From positions 1-64,000 of the forward strand of contig JAQGDQ010000446.1 in assembly GCA_030141605.1 (NCBI GenBank): a DNA stretch of 64,000 bases, in the 5' to 3' direction. A program made the translations under genes and the position numbers. Below the pieces are notes generated by a model. That model was not told where the DNA came from. It made no database searches and was given only the letters and a program-made list of their open reading frames with translations. This document shows positions 35,485-46,084 of this stretch, one piece after another. This DNA comes from Tubiluchus corallicola (lineage: Eukaryota; Priapulida; Priapulimorpha; Priapulimorphida; Tubiluchidae). Each line of letters opens with the position of its first letter. Positions within the stretch are counted from its first letter, which is position 1.

Positions 35485-35786
35485 TTAACACGAATGGAAT
35501 TGATATCTTACAAGGTGTGCTTGATGTTTATAATAGTTCTTTATTTAATCTTGGAACACAATACAACATTATTCACAAACAAAGCTTTAAAAAATTTGCC
35601 TTGAAATTAGCAGTAATGCTATGTAAAACTTGTTAATTCAAGCTCCTACGTTGGGCGCAGCCATTTAGACGGTAAGTCGTCTGAAACAAGTTTAGATAAC
35701 ATTGCGTAAAGTTTGAAAAGAACTAAGAACATTCATAGCATACTCTTCGTTAACTCAGCTAAAGCATAAATCAGTGTTGTAAGGAG
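35485..35786. other. 3' flank of GR-like 1
   Basis: No gene is visible. The segment GCAGCCATTTAGACGGTAAG (about 35657) and what follows recur, diverged, at 43195-43300 (inverted), 58620-58720 and 60840, so this is a repeated flank. Confidence 0.4.
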
Positions 35787-36145
35787 CTATAATAGGTATC
35801 TTAAAACATAATCTTTAAATGAGTTCTTAACCTTTAATTTTACATTTTCGTTTAGATCTACAGTACAACCATATTTAAATCTTAAATTTACTTGACTGTT
35901 ATTTACATAGTAGCATAGCTTTGGAATTCTCAATGTGCAAGAGTTTACAATTTTTCTCACAAAGTTTAATTTTCGACTATCTATTAAATAATTCGCAGGC
36001 GTTGTGCCACAAAAATACATTAACAATTTGACGCTTTCATTTTGTCTAAAACTGAATATTTTTCTATAAGCAGTGTTCCATTTTACCCTAATGGCATTAA
36101 CTTCATTGTTTGATATACCCCCAATTTCGCATCCCTATAACAAAA
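35787..36145 (-). pseudogene. LINE reverse transcriptase C-terminal remnant
   Basis: The minus strand encodes GCEIGGISNNEVNAIRVKWN, then TAYRKIF, then a Leu-rich stretch to YVLRYLL. This matches the C-terminal region after the catalytic domain of many CR1/Jockey-type reverse transcriptases (LYGCExWG...WNxxxRKIF). A TAG interrupts it at about 36137, and no catalytic domain is attached, so it is a dead 5'-truncated copy. Confidence 0.6.
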
Positions 36146-37105
36146 TGAACTGTGTTATTGTCAGTGAGATAAATGATGTGCTTTTTGTGAATCAGTAGTG
36201 CACATCGGGATGGCGATGCATTGCCATTTGACCAGGTGGCGCGAATATTTTAAATTTTGAAGAATTTTCTTTTCTAATAACATGTATTTTAAACAAGTAA
36301 GCGTAATGCTAAATAATATAGCTTTTTGAGGAAGGTTTTTTGGGGCACACCCAAAAATTAAATTTTCTTTCCCCTTTTAATCGGCTTAAAATAGGTTTAC
36401 GTTCTGTGTTGAATCAGTGTAGCATAAGCCTTTTCATAGTTCAGCGATTGATGGTGATCATAAAAAGGTCAAAGGTCAAGGTCAAAGTATAAAGGTACGC
36501 ATTTGTGTTCACTTGACAACGTCTCGCAGCGCATGCTATTGTAAAACTGACTAAGAAAAGGGACGAATGCTAGCTAGACAACCTTACCTAGTTCATTTTT
36601 CTTGTTCCCAAGCAGGATCCCACGCAGACTAATGCATAATTAAGTAAAGTCCGCATAAAACAACTAAACTTACTGAACTGTGTTTTGCCTTTACCACTGT
36701 CAAGAGACGGTTGTAGCGAAGACTAAAACGCTTTGCTGTGGTACACTTTGGCCTACAGCAACTGCGCATGCGCACAAAACGAAACCGTGAAAAGGCTTAT
36801 TTGGCTGTTTATATTTATTCTTAAAGGTTGAACTACTAACCTCTTTTTATCAGCACTTTTGAGCAGTTACTGTTTTTGTTACTGTCAGTCTGTCATACAA
36901 GTCTAATTTGCAATCCCGCTACTTTCTTGCTGAATTATTACTCTTATTATTATTATTTACTACTGTAACTATTCTTATATCATCAACTATAATCCAATAT
37001 GTATCATAATGTATGAAGTGTGAACTTATGACTCGTATTTTGTCATCATATTTCAGCATTACTATCAACTGCGTAACATAGATATATTGTAGTAACAGTT
37101 TGACT
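36146..37105. other. Non-coding, with AGGTCA repeats and a GCGCATGCGC palindrome
   Basis: No gene is visible. Three AGGTCA half-sites lie in direct repeat at 36466-36484, and the palindrome TGCGCATGCGCA at about 36764-36775 matches an NRF1-type site. Either could be regulatory or accidental. Confidence 0.35.
36466..36484 (+). promoter_or_regulatory. Triple AGGTCA direct repeat (candidate nuclear-receptor site)
   Basis: AGGTCA occurs at 36466-36471, 36473-36478 and 36479-36484, giving a perfect DR1 followed by a DR0. DR1 elements bind RXR/HNF4/COUP-type nuclear receptors in animals. Function here is inference only. Confidence 0.35.
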
Positions 37106-37113
37106 GTATATTT

Positions 37114-37621
37114 CAGGGGTGTGCAGATTATCTGACTAGCCGGGCCACATTAAACTTTCCCACAATTCCTGCGTGCCACAGGCAGTTTGATCAAGGAGCC
37201 AAGTACAGAAAGGCCTAATAATGATTTTTTTGCATCCGACCTGCGTACATCATTACTACTATACTCAAGAAACTATTTTAGTTATTAAAATTTATATTAC
37301 AAGCCATATATTTCTACTTTCAGGACAGACAGTGGTAATTTCATTACAATGCATATTAGTATGGTAATTTCATTACAATGCATATTAGTAATGTGTATCA
37401 CACAGTCTGTGTAGTACAGTGACATTAAGCTACAACTGTCTTGTAAGGGTTAATGGCATCCGGTCTAGTAGAAAAAACTACCTGCACTATCTTTGGGATC
37501 GTGGCACGGACTTCAGCTGGATACACTCAATTAATCGCCCGGGCTGCACTTTCATTAGGTTGACAAATCTCTTCGCGGGCCGCACAAATTTTCTCGGCGG
37601 GCCGCAATTTGCACACCCCTG
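37114..37621. mobile_element. hAT-type MITE, CAGGGGTGTGCAAA family, copy 2
   Basis: CAGGGGTGTGC and GCACACCCCTG termini are flanked by a perfect 8-bp duplication GTATATTT (37106-37113, 37622-37629). It is inverted relative to the copies at 4116 and 53210. It contains a 48-bp-scale internal duplication of CATTACAATGCATATTAGTA. Confidence 0.9.
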
Positions 37622-37629
37622 GTATATTT

Positions 37630-38204
37630 ACTAGTTACATGTTTCTATTTATAGTTACCATGCTAAGTTATGCTTATAAGAGGCAAACTAATTGCCGCTA
37701 TTTATCTTCATCATAATATATTTTATTTGTTGAAAAAAAATATTATTGTTGTTTTTGTTAAAATTCGTCTTTATTTTAAAACACAGTCCATTTTAATAAA
37801 AATATTACAATCAAGCAACAATTTGAAAAAAAGGTGAACAGAAAGAAACGAATTTGCCTATCAATAAATAATTGACATTAAAATTTAATTGAGAATGCAT
37901 TTCATAATTTTCATAAAAAATTATCGCAGATATGACGCCAATTAGGCACAAATATGGACAAAGGGACCTTTCTGTGCTGAAGCTGTACGTCAATAGCCGC
38001 ACGGCTGATTTCTACTACAAGGCCTCTCTGTTTTAATCTATTTTGGGGTTTCTCGCCTGCATGTAACCTTATAAACAGATCTGTTTCGTCATGAAGCCAG
38101 TCGCGTTGCTGTTCTCTCGTTGTTCCTGCATCAATTTTTAGTAACATTATGTTTTGTGACGTCTCGATGGAATATCTTAACTTTTACAATAAAGCCAATT
38201 CTAT
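37630..38204. other. Non-coding, nothing recognised
   Basis: AT-rich. Two overlapping minus-strand frames (up to 78 codons, 37811-38147) have no recognisable features. Confidence 0.3.
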
Positions 38205-38929
38205 AGCAATACTGCAAGGAGTCCTAAATAACATATTCACAAAGAGGCTCCTACGGCAAGGATAAATGGAGTTCGAGACAACATAACCAGTAATGGCAGG
38301 AAAAACAGTAAGCGAGTAGTCCAATGCTTCACATTCCGTACTACTTCATTATCTTTCCCAAAGGCTTTTAAAGTTTTCATTTTGGCGCAATTTCTATTAC
38401 TTCACATTTTTACCATAAAGCATAAGACCCATTCACTTGTTCCTCCTGAAATCCTGCTCGTAATCTCCTTTACTCTGTATTTAGGTGTTTATTAAACTTT
38501 GCTAAATCAGAGCATTTTACTTGTATTATGATAAAACTGTCACTGTTACACCTGACAGATAAAATAAACAATGAAAACAGCAAACAGTGCATAGTGTGCC
38601 TTTATATGCCTTTATGCGGAAAATGAATAGTGTGCCACTATTATTTTTAAAATCTGTATTCATCTCATATTTCTGAGATTGTTGTTAGACGAAATGTAGT
38701 AAAAACCTTTTTCTTCAAACGCAAAACGTCTACTCTTTCTTCTCTTAATCAACATGATAAGAATGAAAGTTGAATAGCAACCCTGCCTATGTACGTTGTC
38801 ATACTACGTTGTCATGTACGTTGTTTGAAGGCAACCATTTCAGAAAATTGTGTGGTTAGAATTCAGTGCATTACTTGATACCGAGCTATCTATAGTGGCA
38901 TAGTTTTTTAAGAAAACGTTTGAACGATC

Positions 38930-39877
38930 ATGTCGCTTAACGAAAGTGTTGTCAATACTACTACAAATTCTACATCTAGTACACATTCTACGTCAGGTTA
39001 CGCATCCAAAATACTTTTCTTAACGCTACATCATTTTCTGGCATTCAGTATAGTACTTCTCAATGGATTTGTAATCACTACTATTCTTAGATATCGACAT
39101 CTTCAAACTATAAGCAACTGGTTCATCTGCCAATTGTCAATAAGTGATCTACTTATGGGGGTGATGTTGCACCTTATGGAGTTCGTGTTATTCACTTGGT
39201 ATTCACCACTTACTTTAGCCAAACGTTGCGTAGGCATATTTGCCACATTTCAAACATTAAGTTTACAGTCAATGATAATGCTAATGGTCGTAACTGTTGA
39301 TCGCTACGTAGTAATTATATACCCACTCCGCTATTACACACTTATGAAACCTTTGAGAGTAAAAATTATTATAGCTGCCACCTGGATTTGGTCTGTAACT
39401 ATGAGTATGTTTATGATTTATAAAAATCGTTCAGAACAATATCCACAAAATTGCAATTATTTTGAACTTATAAACACTCATGTTCAATATATTATGAGTG
39501 GATACTTTTTATTTACCATCTCAGTAATGTTGATCGCTTACGTGAAAATCTTTGCAGCAGCAGCACGTCATGCAAGACAGATAAACGTTCCGTCACAGCA
39601 AAATGCCACATTCTTGCAAAACGTGAAACAGGCAAAAATGATGTTTTTCATTGTAGGTTCTTTTGTGGTGTGCTACATGCCTATATATGTACTCAGCATT
39701 TTAACTGCTCATACAGACTACAAGCTCAGTGATGTTGTGGAATTCATCACATTTATCATGCTATACATCAATTCACTAGCGAATCCTTTAGTTTACTCAT
39801 GGAGGATCAAAGGCATGAGACAAGCGATTCACCACATGTTATGCTGCAAGCCAAGAAACTCCATTTCTGTAGAATAA
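38930..39877 (+). CDS. Class A GPCR 2, intronless
   Basis: A 315-residue single-exon receptor. The N-terminus is Asn/Ser/Thr-rich with several possible glycosylation sites. Landmarks are LLNG (Asn45) in span 1, SISDLL (Asp73) in span 2, Cys100, DRY (124-126), a span 6 with CYMP in place of the usual CWxP, and NPLVY in span 7. The tail is short and ends CCKPRNSISVE, with a possible palmitoylation Cys pair. It is a close tandem paralogue of GPCR 3, with an identical stretch of 145 nt (39369-39513). It is probably a functional receptor of unknown ligand. Confidence 0.9.
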   Translation: MSLNESVVNTTTNSTSSTHSTSGYASKILFLTLHHFLAFSIVLLNGFVITTILRYRHLQTISNWFICQLSISDLLMGVMLHLMEFVLFTWYSPLTLAKRCVGIFATFQTLSLQSMIMLMVVTVDRYVVIIYPLRYYTLMKPLRVKIIIAATWIWSVTMSMFMIYKNRSEQYPQNCNYFELINTHVQYIMSGYFLFTISVMLIAYVKIFAAAARHARQINVPSQQNATFLQNVKQAKMMFFIVGSFVVCYMPIYVLSILTAHTDYKLSDVVEFITFIMLYINSLANPLVYSWRIKGMRQAIHHMLCCKPRNSISVE

Positions 39878-40085
39878 ACTATGAATACCAACTAAAGAAA
39901 CATAGCAACATCTATATGACTGTATGGTTATAACTACAAAACTTTCAGTGTATATTTTTTTCTTATTTGATGATTTAGATTAGTATGAACTATAGTATGA
40001 ATATACTTAATTGCACTTTGACTCTTTATCATTGCTAAACAATGGTGTGTATGGCAAATTGTTGTTTCATTAGAATACTTGCTTT

Positions 40086-40804
40086 TCATGCTTAAAGAAT
40101 AATTTGTAATTTATCGCTTGCTCTTGCTTTTGATTTTGTTTCTTTTTCTTTTTCTTTTGTTTTTGCCAGTTGTTATATTACCATGCACAAACCAAGCTGT
40201 TTGTAGTGACATATTAGGGTGTGTTATTTTAGTTTGATTTGCTCACTGTGTGCTTATTTCAGCTCTACAGCTACTATTATTTTATGCTCAGTTGGTTCGA
40301 CAATTTATGCCTTCAGTGCTTATTTCAGTTTTTTTCCCAGTGCTTATTTATGCTCATTTCATCACTGTTATAATTATTATTCTTTATTGTTACTTTATGC
40401 TCATCGAATTCTGAGGGTTTTTGTTTGTTTCTTAATCTGTTTTGTTTAATTTGCAAAAGAGTTGCGTCTGTTGCTTTATGTTTTTTTTACTTTTATATAT
40501 TGTTTTGCTACTTAAATCTAGTTTGTGTCCTAGTTTGGTTCATATATTCGTCATCGTTTTTTTTCATTATCATATATTTTCAGTTTGGCCGGATTTTCTT
40601 CTATTAACATTAACTAGAATGGTGGCTGATCCGTTAACATTTATGTTCTCCACCCTTTCTCTAAACTGCTAACAAGTTATTATGTTTATGTACTTGATGT
40701 CATTGTGTCTTACTAGAGATACACAATTTTTTCTGAATCTGAATCTGAATTTTAATCTTGTAACGTCGCAATACAGTAATTTAATTGTTACAATTAAATA
40801 CGAT
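40086..40804. other. T-rich spacer between GPCR duplication units
   Basis: It is strongly T-rich on the plus strand, giving Phe/Leu/Tyr-rich open frames of 60-76 codons that are compositional. No gene is seen. Confidence 0.4.
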
Positions 40805-41675
40805 TCTGTACCAGTGCTGAAAAGGTTCCTAAGTAACATATTCATGAAGAGTATTCCATGGCAAATCTAAATGGAGTTTCAGGCGACATACCAGGTAATT
40901 GGCAGAAAGACTCAATAAGCGAGTAATCCCATGCTTCACATTCCAGACTAGTTCACTATCTTTCCCAAAGGCTTTTAAGATTTCATCTTGATGCAGTTTC
41001 TATTGATTCACATTTTTACCATAAAGAAACAAAATCTATTTACTTGTTACTCGTGAAATCCTGCAGGTAATCTCTTTTACACCGTAATAATCTTTGCTAA
41101 ATCAGAGCATTTTACATGAGATGTTATGATAAAACTGTCATTGTCACATATGCAAGACAAAAACGTTCAACGAAAGCAACAAACAACGCATCTGGTGGCG
41201 GAAATAATGTATCTCTATTATGTTCATAATCCGTATTTACACGTAGTGGTTTATTAATCTTTTCTAAACCAGAACATTTTACTTGAGATATTACGATAAA
41301 ACGGCCATTGTCATGCATGCTAGATAAAAAATGTGTAATGCATTCAATGCATTTCCGTAGCGATGAACAATGTACTGCTGTTATTTTTGTAATCTTTACT
41401 TATTTCATATTTCTGAGAGAGTGTTGTTGTGCATATAATGATGTATCGTCATCACGGTCTTACGGAATTGCGTAAAACATAAGCTCTTTTAATTCAAAAA
41501 GATAAAAATTAAACTTAAATACATGTTGCCCCTGCCTACATACATTTGGCTTTGCACAAAAGTACGAAGACTACCATTTCAGACAACAGTGTGATAATAA
41601 TTTAGTGCACTTCTTCATATTGGGCTATCTATAGTGACAAAGAAGTTTCTTTCTCAAGAAAAGTTTTCAACTATA

Positions 41676-42623
41676 ATGTCGCTTAATGAAAGTCTTATCA
41701 ATACTATTACAAATTCTACATCTAGTACAAATTCTACATCAGGTTACGCATTCAAACTACTTTTCTTGTTGCTACATCATTCGCTAGCATTCAGTATAGT
41801 ACTTCTCAATGGACTTGTAATCACCGCTATTCTTAGATATCGACATCTTCAAACTACAAGCAACTGGTTCATCTGCCAATTGTCAATAAGTGATCTACTT
41901 ATGGGGGTGATGTTGCACCTTATGGAACTGCTGTTATTCAGCTGGTATTCTCCACTTACTTTATCCAAGCGTTGCCTCGGAATATTTGCCACATTTCAAA
42001 CATTAGGTTCACAATCAGTGACAATGCTCATGGTCGTAACAATTGATCGCTACATAGCAATTATATACCCACTCCGGTATTACATGCTGATGAAACCTTT
42101 GAGAGTAAAAATTGTTATAGCTGCCACCTGGATTTGGTCTGTAACTATGAGTATGTTTATGATTTATAAAAATCGTTCAGAACAATATCCACAAAATTGC
42201 AATTATTTTGAACTTATAAACACTCATGTTCAATATATTATGAGTGGATACTTTTTATTCGCCATCTCAGTAATGTTGATCGCTTACGTGAAAATCTTTG
42301 CAGCAGCAGCACATCATGCAAGACAGATAAACGAACCGTCACAGCAAAATGCCACATTCCGGCAAAACGTGAAACAGGCAAAAATGATGTTTCTCATTAT
42401 AGGTTCTTTTGTGGTGTGCTACATGCCTGTAAATGTACTCAGCATTTTAACTGCTCATACAGGCTACAAGCTCAGTGATGTTGTGGACTTCTCAGCTTTT
42501 ATGATGCTTTACATCAATTCACTGGTGAATCCTTTAATTTATTCGTGGAGGGCTAAAGGCTTGAGAAAATCGATTCACCACATGTTATGCTGCAAACCAA
42601 GAAACTCGATTTCTGTAGAATAG
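41676..42623 (+). CDS. Class A GPCR 3, intronless
   Basis: A 315-residue receptor, same length as GPCR 2. I chose the ATG at 41676 (MSLNESL) because it aligns with the start of GPCR 2; the frame is open 14 codons further upstream but without an ATG. Landmarks are LLNG, SISDLL, the conserved Cys before span 3, DRY, CYMP and NPLIY, and the tail CCKPRNSISVE. Compared with GPCR 2, differences concentrate in spans 1-3 and 7, whereas spans 4-5 are identical at the DNA level. Confidence 0.9.
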   Translation: MSLNESLINTITNSTSSTNSTSGYAFKLLFLLLHHSLAFSIVLLNGLVITAILRYRHLQTTSNWFICQLSISDLLMGVMLHLMELLLFSWYSPLTLSKRCLGIFATFQTLGSQSVTMLMVVTIDRYIAIIYPLRYYMLMKPLRVKIVIAATWIWSVTMSMFMIYKNRSEQYPQNCNYFELINTHVQYIMSGYFLFAISVMLIAYVKIFAAAAHHARQINEPSQQNATFRQNVKQAKMMFLIIGSFVVCYMPVNVLSILTAHTGYKLSDVVDFSAFMMLYINSLVNPLIYSWRAKGLRKSIHHMLCCKPRNSISVE

Positions 42624-42860
42624 CATAAAAATATGACCTACAACGTACTTCTGCAAAATAACCTATATACCACCTAATGAGGCATAGCAGAATAGCATCT
42701 ACATGACTGTATGGCAACTATAAAATTTTCAGCATATATTTTCTTCTTATTTGATGTTTTATATCAGTATGAACTATAGTATGAATATACTTAATTGAAC
42801 TTTGACTTTTTATCATAGCTAAACAATGGTGTGTACGGCAAATTGTTGTTCCATAGAATA

Positions 42861-45148
42861 CAAGAGGGTCGCCAAGGGTGTTTTGTAATGGATTGTTTTA
42901 GAGCCAGTTATGTTCTCAGTTAGGTGACTGATCTAAATTCTGTAAACAAGGAAGTAACTTTGGTAAAGGGACAGAAAAGGATATTTTAAAATATGTCCCA
43001 AACACTTCCCACAGAAAATTATATTATCATGCATTATGCCAACTTGTGTGGAGGACTTTCGCAATTAGAAAAGAAGAAAATTCTCAAGAATTTAAAATAT
43101 TCGTGTCATCTGCTAATACCGCACCGCACCAAAAACATATTATTAATGTTATTTTCAATATAGTAATTAAATGAAGTAATTAAATTATTTCTTAGTTAAC
43201 GAAGAGTATACTTCGAATGCTCTGATTATTTTGTCAAACTTTAGGTAATGTTATCGAGCTTATAATGTTATCAAAATGGCTGTGCCTAATGGTCATCACA
43301 GGACCTTAAATTTATAAATTTTGTGATGCTAAAGCAAGTTCTGTGCACAATAAGACAACATGGAAGTGATGTAAAATTTTAAGACGAATTTTTTAAGCTT
43401 TATTAATCGATCATTTTCTTGTTCGTTAAATATGAATATGAAAATACTGTCGTTGTACCAACCTGAAAATTGTTATTGTCAATATACACCTGAAGTTTAA
43501 CATATCACAAACATTTGACAAACTAATCAGCTGGTCTAAACTTTGCCAAACAGAAACACACTTTACCAGAATAAGAAAGATGAATTTGAATTTGTATCGG
43601 AGCATTTTACCTATTTCTGGCTTATCATGTTACTCAAGGTTTGTTTTCACTATTATGATATTTTTATTGTAATCGGTCTTGTTTATCATAAATTGGCGGT
43701 GTTTTCAAACACTGAAGCAAAATTAATTTCTGTTTGACAGATAAATTACTTTTAGGAAATAGGCAAATAAAGAAAACTGATAATTGCAATTCTGCGAAGA
43801 AAAGGTGTGGTAATTCCTTTTTAACTATGTTTTGCAGAACATTACTCTTTTATTGCAAATTCCGATAAAATATTTACCTATCATGGAGGACGCATGCTTC
43901 GATAGTGGTTGACTACTAAAGTGGTTAACACAAACTGTAAAAACTAATGTTTACAGTTTGTATCTGGAAAAAACAGCAAGCTACAAAGTTGCCTATTAGC
44001 TCACTCAGCCTCCAAAGAAATTTTCCACTTTTTATTCTCCACATGCTGGCAAAGCTCCCACTTAACGCTTCGAGATACAACTCGCCCCCTCTTGTGAATA
44101 TAAATCAAATTAAAGTTATAAGTAACGCAAAGAGCAAATACATAGCTTAGAAATTCATTCTTGGTCAGATCTTGAAAGATATTAATACGATATTTCACAA
44201 CAAATTTTAAAAAAAAAATTACTTAAAAACATTTAACGTTGATATGGTCTCCATTACAATCCTATTGATTTCCAAAACGAAGAATCATAATGAAACTGCA
44301 CCCATTTCAGATGCGCAAGAAATTTGTACAGATCGTTACCTTTTTAACGTTTCTCATTCATTTACAAAAATGCATTAACGTGCAATTTTAAATATCACCA
44401 TTAAACAAACATGTTGTGCTTTTATTTACACATTAAAAAGCTAATAAATTAGCTAAACGCTTTATTTACACAATAAACAAAATAGAAACTTTGCAGCACA
44501 GGAAACAACTGTGCAATTACAAAACACCACTGTGCAGTATGCGCACTGCTAGTGATAATTTAGTAGGAATGACAGTAGTTGCATTACTTTTACGTTTAGC
44601 AAAGAAAGCACAAACAAGTAAACGTAGACAGTTATCAACAGCATGAACAGCAGAGGACAGGAACTTTTGAGTCTAACATACTAACGGAAACATAAAAAGA
44701 CCGATGAAATTTCACAAGCGGTTCAAAAAGTTTGCGTTGAATTTTACATCGTGTAAGTGAAGTCTTACCATACACATATAGCTGACGTTACTAGTGTGTA
44801 ATGGGCAAATGCATCACCTCCAGTGTTGACTACTAGATGTAGTAATTTCAAAGGTTAGTCCAACGATTTGTCCAATACATCAACACTTTGTAAAAGGTGG
44901 TTAAAAAAACCAGCAGTGCAGAAAACCAGTTTTGATGAATTAAATTATATTATTCCTTATATAAATTTAATGCGTTTTTTACCTGAGCTGCTAACGCAAA
45001 CTGAGCTTATGAAGCATGGCGCCATGATGGTTTTTCAAACAAGTACGAAAGCTGTTATGCAATCATACTTTAAAAAAACTTTGATTTTCCTTCAAAAAAC
45101 TACACTTTCGACACTTTGCTCAGTGGCTTAAATTGGTCAAATATCATC
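42861..45148. other. Intergenic sequence between GPCR 3 and GPCR 4
   Basis: No convincing gene. The part 43190-43300 is an inverted match to the repeated flank at 35657, and 43770-43935 resembles 60920-61080 upstream of GR-like 3. An 87-codon frame at 44868-45131 has no recognisable features and overlaps the GPCR 4 leader. Confidence 0.4.
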
Positions 45149-46084
45149 ATGGTTTGGTTAAACAGTAGCACTGAGGCAAATTGGACAAATGCTGAAATAA
45201 CTATGACGGTAAGTGGAATTCTACTTGAAGCTCTGTTTCACATCCTGGCAATTAGTTCAGTGTTTCTGAATATGCTGACCATCGTGACCATTTTGAAATA
45301 TCGACAACTTCACAACACTACCAACTGGCTGATCTGTAACCTTTCACTGTCAGACCTACTCATTAGTTTTACCTTGTATGTAATGAACATCATCGAAATG
45401 CAAAAGCAACAATTATTCACTTCGATTGAACTATGCCTCGGAACACTGATCGCCATTCAAATATTTGGAACAGAATCGCTTGCAATGTTGCTGGTGGTAA
45501 CGCTCGACCGATACTTGGCAATTGTGCATCCATTTCTCTATCCTAGAATCATTAAACTTCAAAGGGTAAGATATGCAATATCTTTCACATGGTTATACGC
45601 AACTGGTATCGGTTTTTTACTGCTTTATAGGAAGAAAGTGGTAGGATACCATGGAAAATGTGACTACTATACTACCATCAATTCTACTATTGTTTACGTT
45701 CAAAGTGCTCAAATGCTCGCCACAATCGCTATAATGTTAGCTGCATACACAAAAATCATGTTGGTAGTTCATCGACACAAGATACAGATTCGTCATATAT
45801 TGCAACAAGACAACACTTTCTTACAAAATGTAACACAAGCAAAAATGATGGTGATGGTGATTGGCACCTATGCTGCTTGCTGGGTGCCGCTGGCTGCACT
45901 GGGCGTTTTTGACCAATACTTCAAGGACAGCAGCTACTCTGGAAAATTGGCACACTGTTTGTTAAATTTAAACTCATTGCTTAATCCCTTAATTTACTGT
46001 TGGAAGAATTTGGTGTTGCGGAAAGCTGTTTTGCACGTTGTACTTTTGAAAACAGGTAATCCAACGTTTGCTGTAATTCTTTAA
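45149..46084 (+). CDS. Class A GPCR 4, intronless
   Basis: A 311-residue single-exon receptor, read from the ATG at 45149; the frame is open upstream but has no ATG there. Landmarks are FLN (Asn41), SLSDLL (Asp69), Cys96, DRY (120-122), CWVP and NPLIY. The second extracellular loop has GKCDYY, with the Cys partner. The C-terminal tail ends KTGNPTFAVIL, strikingly like the KVGNPAFADV of GPCR 1, while the body is closer to GPCR 2/3 (NWLICNLSLSDLL). The ligand is unknown. Confidence 0.9.
   Translation: MVWLNSSTEANWTNAEITMTVSGILLEALFHILAISSVFLNMLTIVTILKYRQLHNTTNWLICNLSLSDLLISFTLYVMNIIEMQKQQLFTSIELCLGTLIAIQIFGTESLAMLLVVTLDRYLAIVHPFLYPRIIKLQRVRYAISFTWLYATGIGFLLLYRKKVVGYHGKCDYYTTINSTIVYVQSAQMLATIAIMLAAYTKIMLVVHRHKIQIRHILQQDNTFLQNVTQAKMMVMVIGTYAACWVPLAALGVFDQYFKDSSYSGKLAHCLLNLNSLLNPLIYCWKNLVLRKAVLHVVLLKTGNPTFAVIL

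Larger units (their letters stand above)
38205..42860 (+). repeat. Tandem duplication carrying GPCR 2 and GPCR 3
   Basis: Unit 1 is about 38205-40085 and unit 2 about 40805-42860. Similarity covers the 5' flank (for example CTATCTTTCCCAAAGGCTTT at about 38351 and 40961), the whole coding region, and the 3' flank (GAACTATAGTATGAATATAC at about 39985 and 42772). About 720 bp of T-rich sequence (40086-40804) separates the units. Confidence 0.85.

Noticed and set aside
40219-40672. Overlapping Phe/Leu-rich frames that look membrane-spanning
   Set aside because: The hydrophobicity comes from a T-rich spacer; there is no homology to the adjacent receptors.
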